64,000 bases of DNA from Archilochus colubris (GCA_023079485.1 CM041083.1:156382552-156446551); one strand, 5' to 3'. Numbered from the stretch's first letter, positions 12,165 through 24,117 are shown. Notes: generated from the sequence alone by a model not told the origin. Translations and numbers: made by a program.

Positions 12165-13770
12165 AGCTGAGAAAAAAATTAGTCTGGCTCAAGAGGAAGT
12201 CAGGATAAAGGAGGAGTTTGCTTTGATTGTTGAGGAGTAGGTTAGGGATTACACAATTACACAATCTGGACATCCATAAATCCATGGGTACTGAAGGAAC
12301 GGGCAGAAGTCATTGCAAGGGCATTCTCCATCATCTCTAGTAAGTCGTGGGGAGCAGGAGAGGTGCTTAGGAACTAAAGGAAAGCAAATATCACTCCAGT
12401 CTTCAAAAGCGGTAAGAAGGAGGACTCAGGTCAGACCTTCATCCCTGTAAAGATGATGGAATAACTTATCCTTGATGATGTCTCGAAGCATATCACAAAT
12501 AAAAGGGTCATTAGGAGCAGTCAACATGATTTCACCAAGGGGAAGTCATGTTTAACGAACCTGACAGCCTTTTATGAGGACATAACCAGGTGGATAGATG
12601 ATGGCAGTGTAGTGGATGTGGCTTACCTTGATTTTGGTAAAGCATTTGACACCATCTCCCACAGCTTCCTCATAGCTAAACTGAGATGTGGTCTGGATGG
12701 TCAGGTAATGAGGTGAATAGTGAACTGGTTAATAGAAAGAAGTCATAGAGTTGTGGCCAATGTGACAGAGTGTGGCTGGAGGCCTGCATCTAGTAGACTC
12801 CTTCGGGGGTTGGTACTGGGACCAGTACTATTCAATATATTCATTGATGACCTGAATGAGGGAACAGAGTGGACTGTCAGCAAGTTTGCTGATGACACAA
12901 AACTGGGAGGAATGGATGACACCCCAGAAAGCTGTGCTGCCATTCAGTGAGACTTAGAAAGGCTGGAGGGTTGAGTGGGGAGAAATTTAATGGATTACAA
13001 CAAGGGCAAGTGTAGAGTATCCCACTTGGGAAAGAACAACCCCAGGTACCAGTATAGGCTGGGGACTGACCCATTAGAGAGCAACACAGGGGAAAGGGAC
13101 CAGGCAGTCCTGGTGGACAGAAGGATGACCATGAGCCAGCAGAGTTCCTTTGTAACCAGGAAGGCCAATGATGTCCTGGGATGCATTAGAAGTGGGGTGG
13201 TTAGTAGATTGTGAGAGGTTCTCCTTCCCCTCTTACTCTGCCCTGGTGAGGCTGCATCTAGAATATTGCGTCCAGTTCTGGGCTCCTCAACTCAAGGACA
13301 GGGAACTGCTTGAAAGAGTGCAGTGCAGAGCTACCAAAATCATTAAAAGGAGTGGAAAAATTTCCCTTATGAGAATAGGTTGAGGGAGCTGAGTCTCTTT
13401 AACTTGGAGAAGTGGAGGCTAAGGGGTGACCTCAAAGTTTATGAATACATAAAAGGTGTTAGGAAGATGGAGCCAAGCTCTTCTCAGTTACATCTAATGA
13501 CAGGACAATGGGTAAAAAGTGCAAGCTGGACCATAGGAGGCTCCATGTAAACATAAGGAAAAGCTTTTTCACTTTGAAGGTGACTGGAACGGAGAGCACT
13601 GGCACAGGCTGCCCAGTCAGGTTGTGGAGTCTCCATCTCTGAAGACATTCCAAACCTTCCTGGATGTGTTCTTGTGTGAACACTGCAGATCATCCTGCAA
13701 TAGCAGGGCAGTTGGACTCAATCATATGAAGTCCCTTCCAACCCCTCATTTCTGTGAAACTTTGATTCTT
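12165..13770 (+). mobile_element. Long CR1 LINE copy (CR1-Y-like), reverse transcriptase to 3' tail
   Basis: The copy starts in the linker before the reverse transcriptase (SLAQEEVRIKEEFALIVEE reading near 12180). It runs through SKSWGAGE/DWRKAN/VTPVFKSG-like sequence, the palm domain (YLDFGKAFDTISHSF near 12624-12665; FADDTKLGG near 12885) and the thumb/C-terminal region ([53 protein letters not shown]). It then gives a [19 protein letters not shown] stretch, a [19 protein letters not shown] end and a 3' tail near 13768 (TTTCTGTGAAACTTTGATTCTT). Frame breaks near 12950-13160 and 13380 and several stops make it dead. It lacks the endonuclease half. A second, different CR1 follows about 55 bp downstream in the same orientation. 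Confidence 0.9.
12474..12950 (+). pseudogene. CR1 ORF2 reverse-transcriptase palm, nearly intact
   Basis: One reading frame is continuous for about 159 codons and is interrupted only by a TGA at 12714-12716. It contains, in order, RVIRSSQHDFTKGKSCLTNL, the motif A region YLDFGKAFDT (aspartate codon at 12630), LGPVLFNIFIDDLNEG and the catalytic FADD (12885-12896). Known CR1 enzymes use these aspartates to reverse transcribe their own RNA at the target site. The QGSVLGP motif has decayed to LRGLVLGP, probably costing activity. The rest of the ORF is out of frame or missing, so this is a pseudogene inside the 12165-13770 element. Confidence 0.85.
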
Positions 13771-13824
13771 TTCTCATACATTTTAAGGGCAAATTCCTCC
13801 TGTCTACAGAATAATAAAAGAGGG

Positions 13825-14255
13825 CAACGAGACTGGTGAAGAGACTCGAGCACAGATCCTATGAGGAGAGGCTGAGGGAGCTGGGGCTGTTCAGCCTGGA
13901 GAAGAGGAGGCGTCATCACTCTCTGCAACTACCTGAAAGGAGGGTATAGCCAGGTGGGGGTTGGTCTCTTTTCCCAGGCAACTCTCAGCAAGACAAGAGG
14001 GCATGGTCTCAAGTTGTGCCGGGGGAAGTTTAGGTTGGACGTTAGAAAGAATTTCTTTACCGAGAGGGTGATCAGGCACTGGGATGGGCTGCCCCAGGAA
14101 GCAGTGGATTCTCCATCCCTGGGGATATTTTAAAAGAGCCTGGATGCGGCATTCAATACCATGGTCTGGTAACTGCAGCAGTAGTGGATCAAGGGTTGGA
14201 CTTGATGATCTCTGAGGTCCCTTCCAACCCAGCCAATTATATGATTCTAATAATA
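13825..14255 (+). mobile_element. CR1 LINE 3' fragment (CR1-J-like) abutting the previous copy
   Basis: The element begins at the RATRLVK-equivalent (GAGGGCAACGAGACTGGTGAAG) and includes the [20 protein letters not shown] region. It then reads through [32 protein letters not shown] and a [24 protein letters not shown] end. The 3' UTR has CATGGTCTGGTAACTGCAG and GGACTTGATGATCTCTGAGG. It ends in a short tail ATATGATTCTAATAATAATAAT. Compared with the related copies at 20.5 and 60 kb it lacks about 11 bases (near 13907, GAGGAGGCGTCATC), which shifts the frame. The subfamily differs from the neighbour immediately upstream. Confidence 0.9.
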
Positions 14256-14262
14256 ATAATTG
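14248..14262. repeat. (TAA)n microsatellite grown from a CR1 tail
   Basis: Four TAA/AAT units follow directly after the ATGATTCT end of the CR1 copy. A microsatellite arising in a retrotransposon tail is common. Confidence 0.7.
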
Positions 14263-16583
14263 ATCTCCTTCAAATTCATCCTAGTCAGTAGTCTTGTCCT
14301 GCCCTTTTCCTACTGTCTCTGGACTCAGCAGCCCCAGTGTCCTGTTGGTGTAAATTCAAGGAAAGAGCAGAGGAATTTTCCATCTTCCTCTCCAAGTATT
14401 TTCATTTTGACTTCTAAATAAGCACAATCACCAACAGTCTTCAATGCTTTATCATAGATTATTCTGTTCAGAATATTTCTTTATTTCAAATGGAAAACCA
14501 ACAATTTATATCAGACACTGATCCATCCTTGTATATTTGAAATTTTCATTAGTTAATCATATACTTAATCATAACAAAGGTATAGATGCTGTTTAACAAG
14601 AAAAAATAATTAAGCACCAGGGACCACATTATAGGAATTTCCCTGGAAATTTGATGGCTGGAAGTAGTTGATGGCTTGATTTAGTTTAAAATGTACACTC
14701 TTTGGGGTTATTTTTCTTTCTCATTCTGCATGAACAATTTCTCTAAACTAATCATCATGCTGTACATTTGGCATTTTGAGGGAATTAATGCCCAGTATAA
14801 TAGCTAAGAGGAAATCAATTATTTATTTTCTAAAATCACAGACCTCAGCACTATGTGTGGAAAGAGCTCATTTTGTATACTCACACACACAAACATGTAA
14901 ATATGCAGTTAACACCCAAGTCAGGAAAAAAATATTTCCTTGTATATGCCTACTTAAGGATCAGAATTATTTCACTAATTTTAGTTATTGCATCATTGGA
15001 GGAACAAGGAGGCACACTTTTGCTCGAAGTGTGCTAAAATAATTGTCACTCCAAATGCATAGAACTGATAGCTGATCCTTGTAGTGGGCACAGTAGCAGA
15101 ATTTTGCAGATGCTAATGCTGAATTTTTTGTTAAATTCCTGTATATTCAGCTGTTATACTTGGGACATTTATTAGGCAGTGCTTGCTAAAGTCCTCAGAT
15201 TTGTTGGTGTAAATAGCTTTGAAATTTTTGTTTCTCTGTTTTTTACCAAACATGAAAAAGGAATCCTGTCAGTTACAGAAGTGGAAATGAAAAGTACTCA
15301 AAAGCACACTATGTGAGCATAAATCTGCCTCATAAGTCTATGGTGACAAGTTACCAAGCCTACAGATGTCAGGGTCTCTAGGTCAGAAGACGTCAGTGAT
15401 TGCCCCATGCAGGGGGTCACAAGGCTCCTAAAGCCACACAGAGCCCTTAAGGCCTGTCCCTGACATTTCAAAGCCCCCTGCTAGGCCATTGGACTGTTGA
15501 TCCTCTAGCTTGAAAAATAACTTGAGACATTTCTTGCAGTGGACACTTCCCAGGATATCAGGGCTTCCCGCAGCTAAACACTCATCAACCTGTCGCAGAG
15601 GGTCCATGTGCCTCATTTTAATGGATGAGGGGGTAAGACATAAGTTTTGCATCAAGTTATCTTGGAAAGTAACATCTTATCCTATTTCCAGAATCCCATA
15701 GACTTTTATTGTACATATTAAGTAAAAACATGAGAAACGGACAGAATAATGTCAGCTGAGAATGTATCATTCTAGTAACAGCCACATACAGGAGCAACAC
15801 CAATCTTTCATCAAAACAATTTCTTCTGTGACGATGCCTGGGCTTAACATATAATTTTGATTCAGCCAGATTTGTAAAGATACATTTAGAAAACACTACA
15901 CTGAATTTATCTTTCTAATCTGAGAACACAAGTCTTCACATATCTGACCTACATTTAAAATAGTATGTATTTTTTATTCATTCAAACCATGTAATTTCAT
16001 AAACTTCTTGGCTAGTTCTGCTTTGCTTTTCACTGAATTTCCATATGGAAACCCCCTTTGAGGAAACTAAAACTCAAAACAGTCCTGAAGGAAGCAATGT
16101 GGGTGAGCAATCTGCCCTTGAGCTACACTGGGTTTAACATTTCTCCTGCTTGGAAAAAACTCATTTCCTCTTCTGATTGCCACTTTATCCATCTATTTTG
16201 TGTCACATTCTTAGGACTGTTGGATGGTGGGTTCTGTTACATACATTTGAATTGCTGCTAAATATTAAAATGGTTTTAAAAGTATGTTGTTACCAGACAG
16301 TAGAAAAGCTGGTCAAATTTCCTTTTGTGTGTATATACATATTTGTATCAGAGTTCTTCCTTTGAAGAGCGCTGAAGTGTGTATGCATGACCACATGCAT
16401 GTAATAACTGGAAGGATTTTCATCATTAATTACACCTCTAAACAATTCAGAGATGCCTGGAGGACAACAGGAATTAGATTAAATAGATGAAAAGAATAAA
16501 GGAAAACAGCGGGGAGAAAGAACCCTTTGTAATCCTCTCACACTCATTTTCTATGTATTATAGCTCTAATTACTTCCCTAGTG

Positions 16584-16586
<3 letters not shown>

Positions 16587-16617
<31 letters not shown>
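16587..16617. repeat. Poly(A) tract of 31 bases
   Basis: An uninterrupted A run on the plus strand. An AATAAA lies about 90 bases upstream, but no recognisable retrotransposed gene or target-site duplication flanks it. Confidence 0.85.
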
Positions 16618-16619
<2 letters not shown>

Positions 16620-17129
16620 CTTGCAGGAGAAAAGATATGTATATAGTAGCAGAGAAGGGTCTTGAGATACATATAAACTTAGCCATAGTCAGAATCTTTG
16701 TGCAGAAGGGCAAGCAGTCTTGTTTTAGTCTACAGGAGCAGTGTTGGGTGCCCATCCTTGAGTAAGAGGGACACACAAGGTCAATGGCTATAGTTGGGCT
16801 GCCAAGAACTCCCTCGTGCCTGTATTCCTGTATGATTAAGGCCCTCTGGAGTGACTGGACAGGTCCAGAATAGTTCCAGAACTTAAACAACCAATAAAAT
16901 AGCAGAATGCAGTAGTTGAACTTGTTCTCTCTGCTATTTCTTAGCAGTGTAGGTATGCACTAAGGAACTGCACATATGATATAGTTATTCAGAGAGCAGC
17001 TGAGTTGTGGAGGACATCAAAGAATTGATTTAAATGTGTCAATACCAGAAGCCAAACTAAAAAGGAGATTTAGGGTGAGTGACATGTACTGTGGTGAAAA
17101 CTCCCACAGAAGGAAATTGTTTCTGAATT

Positions 17130-17159
17130 AAAAATAAATAAATAAATTAATTAATTAAA
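17130..17159. repeat. (AAAT)n/(TTAA)n simple repeat
   Basis: AAATAAATAAAT passes into TTAATTAATTAA. It is read directly. Confidence 0.8.
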
Positions 17160-19989
17160 GGAGGGTAGGTCTGAGTATTGTAATAATGAGACACACTGCT
17201 CTCAAAAAAATAAAAATCAAGTAACCCATTTGCAAGCAAGAGCAACTAAGAGCTATTTTAATGCCTTCCAAAATACTCTTTTTCAGAGAAAGCTTGACTA
17301 GAAGATGATTTTTGGTCAGTACCCTTTTTTTTCATTTGGTTGTTTTTTTGGGCAGGGATAGGAATAAAAAGGACCCTTTTAATTTAACTGACCCTTCTTA
17401 TTTAACTTTTTTTAACTGCACCCTAGAGAATGATAAGTAAAATTTCTTTATGAGAGAAGGCTACATAACCTTTCACCATCCAATCTTTTCATACAGTATT
17501 CACAATAATTGTGGACAACTAGCAGAACTTCATGGACCCTCAAGCTTTATTTTATTTGCTATGTTTTTCGTCAAAAAGGCAGTAGATATTAATCACTTGT
17601 TTCAGAATTGGGCCTCAGAAAGTTCAGAGAGAGTTTTATTAGAAGACAGCATGATTTTGCAAAATAGTAGTTTTTAAACCATTTTATTGAAATTAAACTT
17701 TCTGCATTTGCAATGCAAGTATCCTTGTTAATGTTTCTCTAATATATCAGATAACTGTATGCACTTAAAAATGAAAAAAAGAGAAAGCCAGCATTCCATC
17801 TTCTTTTAGTTGTCCCCAGTTTCTATCAGCTCTACCAGATTATTTTTTCAATTCTGTCCTTAACAATGCTTACATTTAAATTTATATGATTTTTTAGAAC
17901 AATTTTTTGTTTAGGTGATTAACTTCCTTTCAGACAGTGGGACATTACTGAATAAACTATTCTCATTCTTTTTATTCTGCCACTATGAAGAAAAACATCT
18001 GACTAGAAGTTTTCAAGTGAGTTATGGAAGATATTCTCAGAGGAGAATAAAACCAACATATTTATCAATATGGTATCTCAGTACTTTTGAAATAAATTAA
18101 TCTCCTCTCCATCAATTTTTCATTAGAGTTAAACAAAACATTACCAGTCATTTCTGTGCCAGAGTTGAGTATTTCTCAACTTTCTCTTTAGTTACTCACT
18201 GGTTTGGGATTCAATCGTTAATTTGCTTGAAGTGTTTGCTGGTTGCTTTCATGTTTGCACAAAATTCTACTTGGGGGTTGCAGCCCTTTCTCTTCTTGTG
18301 AGTGGTTTTGTCCTGCTGCTTCATATCACAGCTGCTGTTTGCTGGTGGTCTCTGCTGCTACTTCTTCATTTACTTCTGTTTTTTGGAGCTTTCCCAGCAA
18401 GGGTGGGAAAAAATTAAATGTTTACCCTACTTTAATTTTTGTGAATGTGTGTGTAAGGTGTGGGAAGGGCATGTTTGGGTTTTTTTCATTTTTACTCATT
18501 TATTCACTGTTCAAACTGGATACCTCATAGATGAATGAGAATATTCTTCAACATATGTGCAGCACATACAGCATTCCAATCTATGGAGGTTTCCTGCAAA
18601 TATTTTCAATTATATATAATCTAATGCATTACAAAAGAAAAAGAAAAATATTATTCAGAAACACAATTTTGTGAGCTATGGATTCAGATAGAATAGGAAA
18701 GTCAGGCTGAAATTGGAATTAATTTGGGGTAACGTTTTGAGTTTGGCTTTGAGACAAAACTAAAGTTAGGTTTCAGACCTGTCTTCATACTTAACAGTGG
18801 CAAATTAGTATTGAATTCATTCCTCCTTGGAGCACAATTTGGTGAAAACATTTCGTCTGTGTCTGAACTGGAGCTGTAAGAGAGACTATTCTGCTTTTGG
18901 ATTTAACCCGAGATCTAAGCCATCATGGTGCATTTAAGAACAGAATGTTCACATCTGCTCACATGCTCCTTTCTCCCTGATATTGGAAAGATTTGGATAT
19001 GAGGTTCTGGGTTTGGCCCATCTACATCCGGGAATGATATTAAACCTTGCCAGTGGCAAGACAAGTCTCTCCTCAGCCCACTGCAATTCAAACAGAACAT
19101 ATCCAGTAAATTAAAACCACTAAACAACAGGAAAGACTTTCAAGTGAAGAAATAATAGCCATAGAAACATCCCATGCCAGATTTTCAGTTAGCACAAATG
19201 AGTGTTTCATCATTTACAGAAAATGACAGCAATTTTACCACCACCTGAGTGTTTGGTAAAACTGGAATGAAATAAATTATCAGACTCAAAGACTATTGAA
19301 AAGTGTGGCCTCTGACAGGGATGTGGTTGCAGAAACTTCCTTCTTAAAAGTGAGGTTGCCTAAGAATCTCTAGAGAGAGATTCTTTTTAGCTGGATACAA
19401 AAAAAATACAAATATTTTTGTTTAAAGACTGCAGGAAATATGTTTTATCCCATGTTTTCTAAAATTCTCAACTATATAAGATGCTTTCAAGTAAAGAGAA
19501 AATATTTTTTTCACTCATCTGTATCCATCACAGCTGTCCTGATATTTGTTTCAAGCTATTTAGGGAAATTCAGTGGTGCAGGAGAACTTCCTGTGGGTGA
19601 AGTACTAAGTGCAGCTTATGGTTCTGCCTGAGATTTATTTACCTTGCAACCTATGTCAAAATGCTTCGTTTCTCTGTACCTGAAATTTTATATTTCATTC
19701 ATCTTTACTTTTTTTTTTTTGCCCATTTTATAATTCCACTCAAAGATATATGTCATATTTTTAGTGAGCACTTCTCTGAGGTAGCTGGAGGCTGGGATGG
19801 AATTCCTTCTCAAAGCCAGGCATTGACCACAGTTCAATGATCTTTTCTGAGGCTTGGAATCATATTGAAGTTTCTGTATATGAAGGAATTTCAGTCTTGG
19901 TCTACCAGATACTAAGAAAATACCATATTCAATGAAATACTAAAGGTCCTTCCTAGTCTTTCACGAAGTTGAATGGTCACCACTTCTTC

Positions 19990-20470
19990 CTCCCTGCACT
20001 GCTTCACCAAAATCAGTTCAGTTGTTCAACGATGTTCGTTGCTACTGAACACCACAGTGGCAGCCAGTCCCTATTGTAACCCATGAGAACCATACCCACC
20101 CTCCATGTGGGAACTGTCCACCAAGATCCCATTATTATTCTGTGCTTTTCAATTCAGATGCCTCAGCCCCCAAACCACCTTTCTATAACCATCATCCATC
20201 GTGCCCTGGCCTCACTTGTTCTTAGATCAAAGTGCTTGGAAAGGTCCCTTTGAGTCACCATTTCAGTTTATTACTTACAGTGGTGTAGCTTTTCTTCAAG
20301 GGACCCACTTCTACCAAAGACAACCCAGTTGCCTCCATTCACCATTTCAGTCCTTTACATCATCTTCTTTCTGTCTTGCACTGGCCTCCAGCTCTCATTA
20401 TAGCATTGAATGTCTCTTGTCCTGGCTGCACATGAGGAAAACAAATTTTACTTTTACTCTGCATTAGCAC
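19990..20470. other. GC-balanced segment of unknown origin
   Basis: The composition here is close to 50% GC, against the AT-rich surroundings, and it sits directly beside the 3' end of the CR1 at 20497. No motif, splice-bounded exon or repeat family was recognised. It could be an old unclassified repeat. Confidence 0.3.
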
Positions 20471-20496
20471 AGGAGAGCAAGACTTTTCCTTTTCAT

Positions 20497-21062
20497 AGAA
20501 TCATAGAATCATAGAAACGACTGGGTTGGAAGGGACCTCAGAGATCATCAAGTCTCTGAGGTCTTGATCCAGGCCTTGATCCACTACCGCTGCAGTTACC
20601 AGACCATGGCACTAAGTGCCACATCCAGACTCTTTTTAAATATCTCCAGGGATGTAGAATCCCTACTTCCTGGGGCAGCCCATTCCAATGCCTGATCACC
20701 CTTTAGGTAAAGAAATTCTTTCTAATATCCAACCTAAACCTTCCCCGGCACAACTTAAAACTGTGTCCTCTTGTCTTGCTGAGAGTTGCTTGGGAAAAGA
20801 GACCAACCCCCACCTGGCTACAACCTCCTTTCAGGTAGTTGTAGAGAGTGGAGTTCTCCTCTGAGCCTCCTCTTTTCCAGGCTGAACAGCCCCAGCTTCC
20901 TCAGCCCCTCTTCATAGGATATTTGCTTAAGTCCCTTCACCAACTTAGTTGCCCTCCTTTGGACCTGCTCCAGGACCTCAATATCCTTCCTAAACTGAGA
21001 GGCCCAGAACTGGACACAGTACTCAAGGTGTGGCCTCACCAGGGCTGAGTACAGGGGCATAT
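20497..21062 (-). mobile_element. CR1 LINE 3' fragment (CR1-J-like) with intact tail
   Basis: On the minus strand the element starts inside [20 protein letters not shown] and continues with [20 protein letters not shown] and [21 protein letters not shown] short deletion then shifts the frame near 20850. The 3' UTR follows, and the end is repeated CATAGAAT octamers (20497-20515), the CR1 3' terminus. The 3' UTR carries an unusual local inverted copy at 20534-20563, described in the findings. It is a dead, 5'-truncated copy related to those at 13825 and 60094. Confidence 0.92.
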
Positions 21063-22198
21063 GCATTCTTTCAGGCATATGCCACTGCACATGAAAACTC
21101 AAGAAACTCTTGCTTCTCTCCAGAGTTTGTCATAGGCATATTGAAAAATACTAAAACCACAGAGTTAAAATGCATTTAGCTCAATTTAGGCACCTAAAAG
21201 TTAGTAACTTTGTTTTTAGACATACACACACTAAAATCCCATATCAGCCTGAAAAAGATGATCACTTTGTCTTATGGTAGAACCTGGTTACCAATCACAA
21301 GGATACAGGAATGTTGCTTAGCAAAGATCATAAATTTTCAAGTAAGTGTTCTTATTTAAAATTGGAGGTGGATATGGTGGAAGGGTAGGGGTGTTAAGCA
21401 GATGTATAAAAGAAAACAGTTTATCCCAATGTGATTTCTAGAAATAAATGAAGGTGGTTTTATAGAGTTGTCTCGTTTGCTTTTGGCCAAAAAAAAAAAG
21501 AAAACCCCACAACAAAAAAAACCCCCAAAAAAGTAGTAGATAAGAATTTTCAGTTCATCTGTTGAAACTGGAAAAGTAAAAGCCAGATAGAAGCAAGACT
21601 TTCTGATGGAAAGTCAGAAGCAAATCCACTAACAAACAGTGCTAACAAACCTGTCCAGAAAATATTTGGGCATTGTAGGAAGCTGTAGCTCAGTGAAATA
21701 TAATTGGTAAGGAGAGGAGATCAATGTGATTTGAAGAGATACCTGTAGCTAACAGATATTCCAGCACTTAATGGCAACAGGTTAGCTTTTGTGATAAGCC
21801 GTCAACAGAAGTTCTAGGAAAGAAATTAAACTCAGGTAATTCTTTCTAGCCAGAAATGATACATGGGATCACTGAAGCAACTGCTTTTTCCATGTGTGGA
21901 AGCACACAAAGTGCATGAATTTTAAAAAAATATCTTGCGATATTATGTAAGCATGTCTTTAGAATGTTCTAATATATAATAGGTCTTTATGTATTTAAGG
22001 GTTACATTTCAATAGAATCAATTTAATTTGCTATTTATATAGTAATTTTAGCTTTCAAAAAGTATAGATATAGATAGTATAGATAAAATTTTTTGCAGCC
22101 ATGTTGAATTTTCAGACTTGATGCTGAAGTGTCCATCATAACATTGTGCTGAGATTCTTTACATGGATAAAAATAATTTTGTGCATGTATCTTTGAAA

Positions 22199-22256
22199 AA
22201 ATCATGTTCCATATAACCAAAATCATGTTCCATAATCTAATCCATGGATTAGATTA
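22199..22256. repeat. 15-bp direct repeat followed by a 24-bp perfect palindrome
   Basis: AAATCATGTTCCATA occurs at 22199-22213 and again at 22220-22234. The second copy runs into a perfect palindrome at 22233-22256, whose 12-base half is TAATCTAATCCA. No mobile element was recognised around it. Confidence 0.9.
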
Positions 22257-23683
22257 AAAAATGGGGAAATTTTTTGGAACAAAAATTTAAATATATTGCT
22301 ATATGTTGCTGCTCTTCTGTTAACTAATTACTGTTTATCATGTTATGTAATATCCAAACAGTAAAAGCTGCTTAGATGAAGTCATCATCCCAGTCCTTCA
22401 CAATTAGTCATTCATACAAATGCACCTGTATTGTAAATAACAGGCTTGAGGAGAGGAAGGAGAAAAAAAACCAACAAAACTCTTGGCTAATCTTGGGTGG
22501 TCTCCTTACCCATGTTAGATTAGATATGTTTTCTCACAACAGGTGACTTTTTAATTGTTTTCTTATGGCAACTCATTTAGTCTAGAGGTTTTTCTTTGGT
22601 TCATGTTAGTTTTCTAAGTTAATGGCTGGGTGACAACATGCTGAGTACAGGTGGCAAAAGGCAATGTCAAGAATGTGGTTATTATAGCCTGAGCATGAGG
22701 CTACCTATTTAGAGCAAATCCTGTTTGCCTTGAAGCTGTGGGTCTTCTCCAAGATCTGTGGCTTAGAAAATGGGGAGCTCTTACCTCTCCAGAACCTGTA
22801 AGTGTCTTCAGAAAAGACAAGAACAGAATGGGCAAATCCAGAAAACTCTAAGATGAAGTTCAGTGTCATTTTCACAAATATTAATTTTGGGTTTTTTGAA
22901 TACCAGGAGATTTCCTTGATGTGTATATGACCTACAGCAAAGTTATTATCTGCATCACATAGATTTCCTTCATCTAGTGGTCTGAAGGGAATCCTGGTTA
23001 TGAACTGAGAAATTCTTCCTGATCACCCCAATTGGATGCATACATGTTGTGTCTCTTATTTCTTTCCTGGATTCTCCTCTGTTTACATTTCAAATCGTCC
23101 ATCCTAACAAAGGCAGCAGCAGGAAAAAGCCAAGAACTGTCTAGCAAGATTCAGCACAGAGAAAACTCTCATAGCTATCAGACATAAATAGCTGAATCCC
23201 CATACCATGGCTTACAAATCACTGCTGGCAATAAGCAAAATAACAGGGCAAAGCAACAACAAAATAATTAAAACCAGGCAGCACGGACTATACTAAACTG
23301 CAGGACAAAAGTTGCACAGAGCGTATCAGCTGTGGAAGCAGCAATTAACCTGGCTAATGGGTCTGATACTTACATACCTCCCTTTCTGTCACGGAAAACA
23401 TATGGTTGTAATTAGCTGACGTAAAGGAAATACCATCTGAAGCCCCTGTTTTCCGATTGGGATGACCTCTGGCCCAGTATGAAGACAGTTGGATGCATTT
23501 GCTCGTTGTTGGTTAGCTATGTATGCAGTGGGTGGAGGGCAATTTGAACAAATAGGAGAGATTTGCCAAGTATGTTTAAGCTACAAAACTATGTTGTACC
23601 ACATAACAAACTGAGAGAGCATTTAAAGAAAATTTGAACTAAAATAAACCCCATCTTATTCCCAGTCCCACAGTATCCACAGT

Positions 23684-23707
23684 AAAAAAAAAAAAAAAAA
23701 AAAAAAA
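23684..23707. repeat. Poly(A) tract of 24 bases
   Basis: An uninterrupted A run. An AATAAA lies at 23643-23648, 36 bases upstream, a spacing that would suit a retroposed mRNA. No recognisable gene sequence or target-site duplication accompanies it. Confidence 0.8.
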
Positions 23708-24117
23708 GAAGGTTTCTACTTTATTCCTGTCTGGAAGTATTAGTAGTATAACAGGGTTCTCGGTGTAACAGGTTCTGAGTGTAACACACGTTGGGGAGGC
23801 CAAAGTTGTCAATGTTTTTATACAATGCTTTTATTCAGGTCAAATGAGCTGTCATCTCTTCCATCTTGTCTCCTGCTTCTTCCTCTACTGTCTCTGAAGG
23901 TTCTGGAAGATGCAGAGCATTTCAGGGGGTTCCAGTCTATTCATTATGTCTTTTTCCTGAATCATATATTGTGAGAAAAAAATGTTTTCCTGTACAGAAA
24001 AAATATATTTGCTGCAAAAAAATGCAAAATTTTGTAGCATCTTTAAAAGAATGATATGTGAAAAAAGTTATATATTTAATTTTCAAATTCTAGATGTTTG
24101 TTTAAAATGTTTATGGA

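Larger units (their letters stand above)
14256..20496. other. Gene-free stretch with simple repeats
   Basis: No gene was recognised over about 6 kb. Contents seen are a 31-A tract at 16587-16617, an AAAT/TTAA repeat at 17130-17159, and more GC-balanced but unassignable segments at 15360-15660, 18900-19100 and 19990-20470. The longest frames are short and motif-free. Confidence 0.55.

Noticed and set aside
12743..12943. Minus-strand frame opposite the CR1 reverse transcriptase
   Set aside because: It is the antisense shadow of the recognised plus-strand CR1 coding sequence.
16493..16617. AATAAA and a 31-A tract, considered as a processed pseudogene end
   Set aside because: The signal lies about 90 bases before the tract, the upstream sequence is not recognisable as a gene, and no target-site duplication was found.
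18223..18538. Hydrophobic overlapping frames resembling a signal peptide or membrane segment
   Set aside because: Three overlapping frames in T-rich sequence all look hydrophobic because T-rich codons encode Phe, Leu and Val. No family match, no splice context.
20497..20517. Repeated CATAGAAT units, considered as a short tandem array or CRISPR-like repeat
   Set aside because: They are the standard octamer tail at the 3' end of a CR1 element. There are no spacers.
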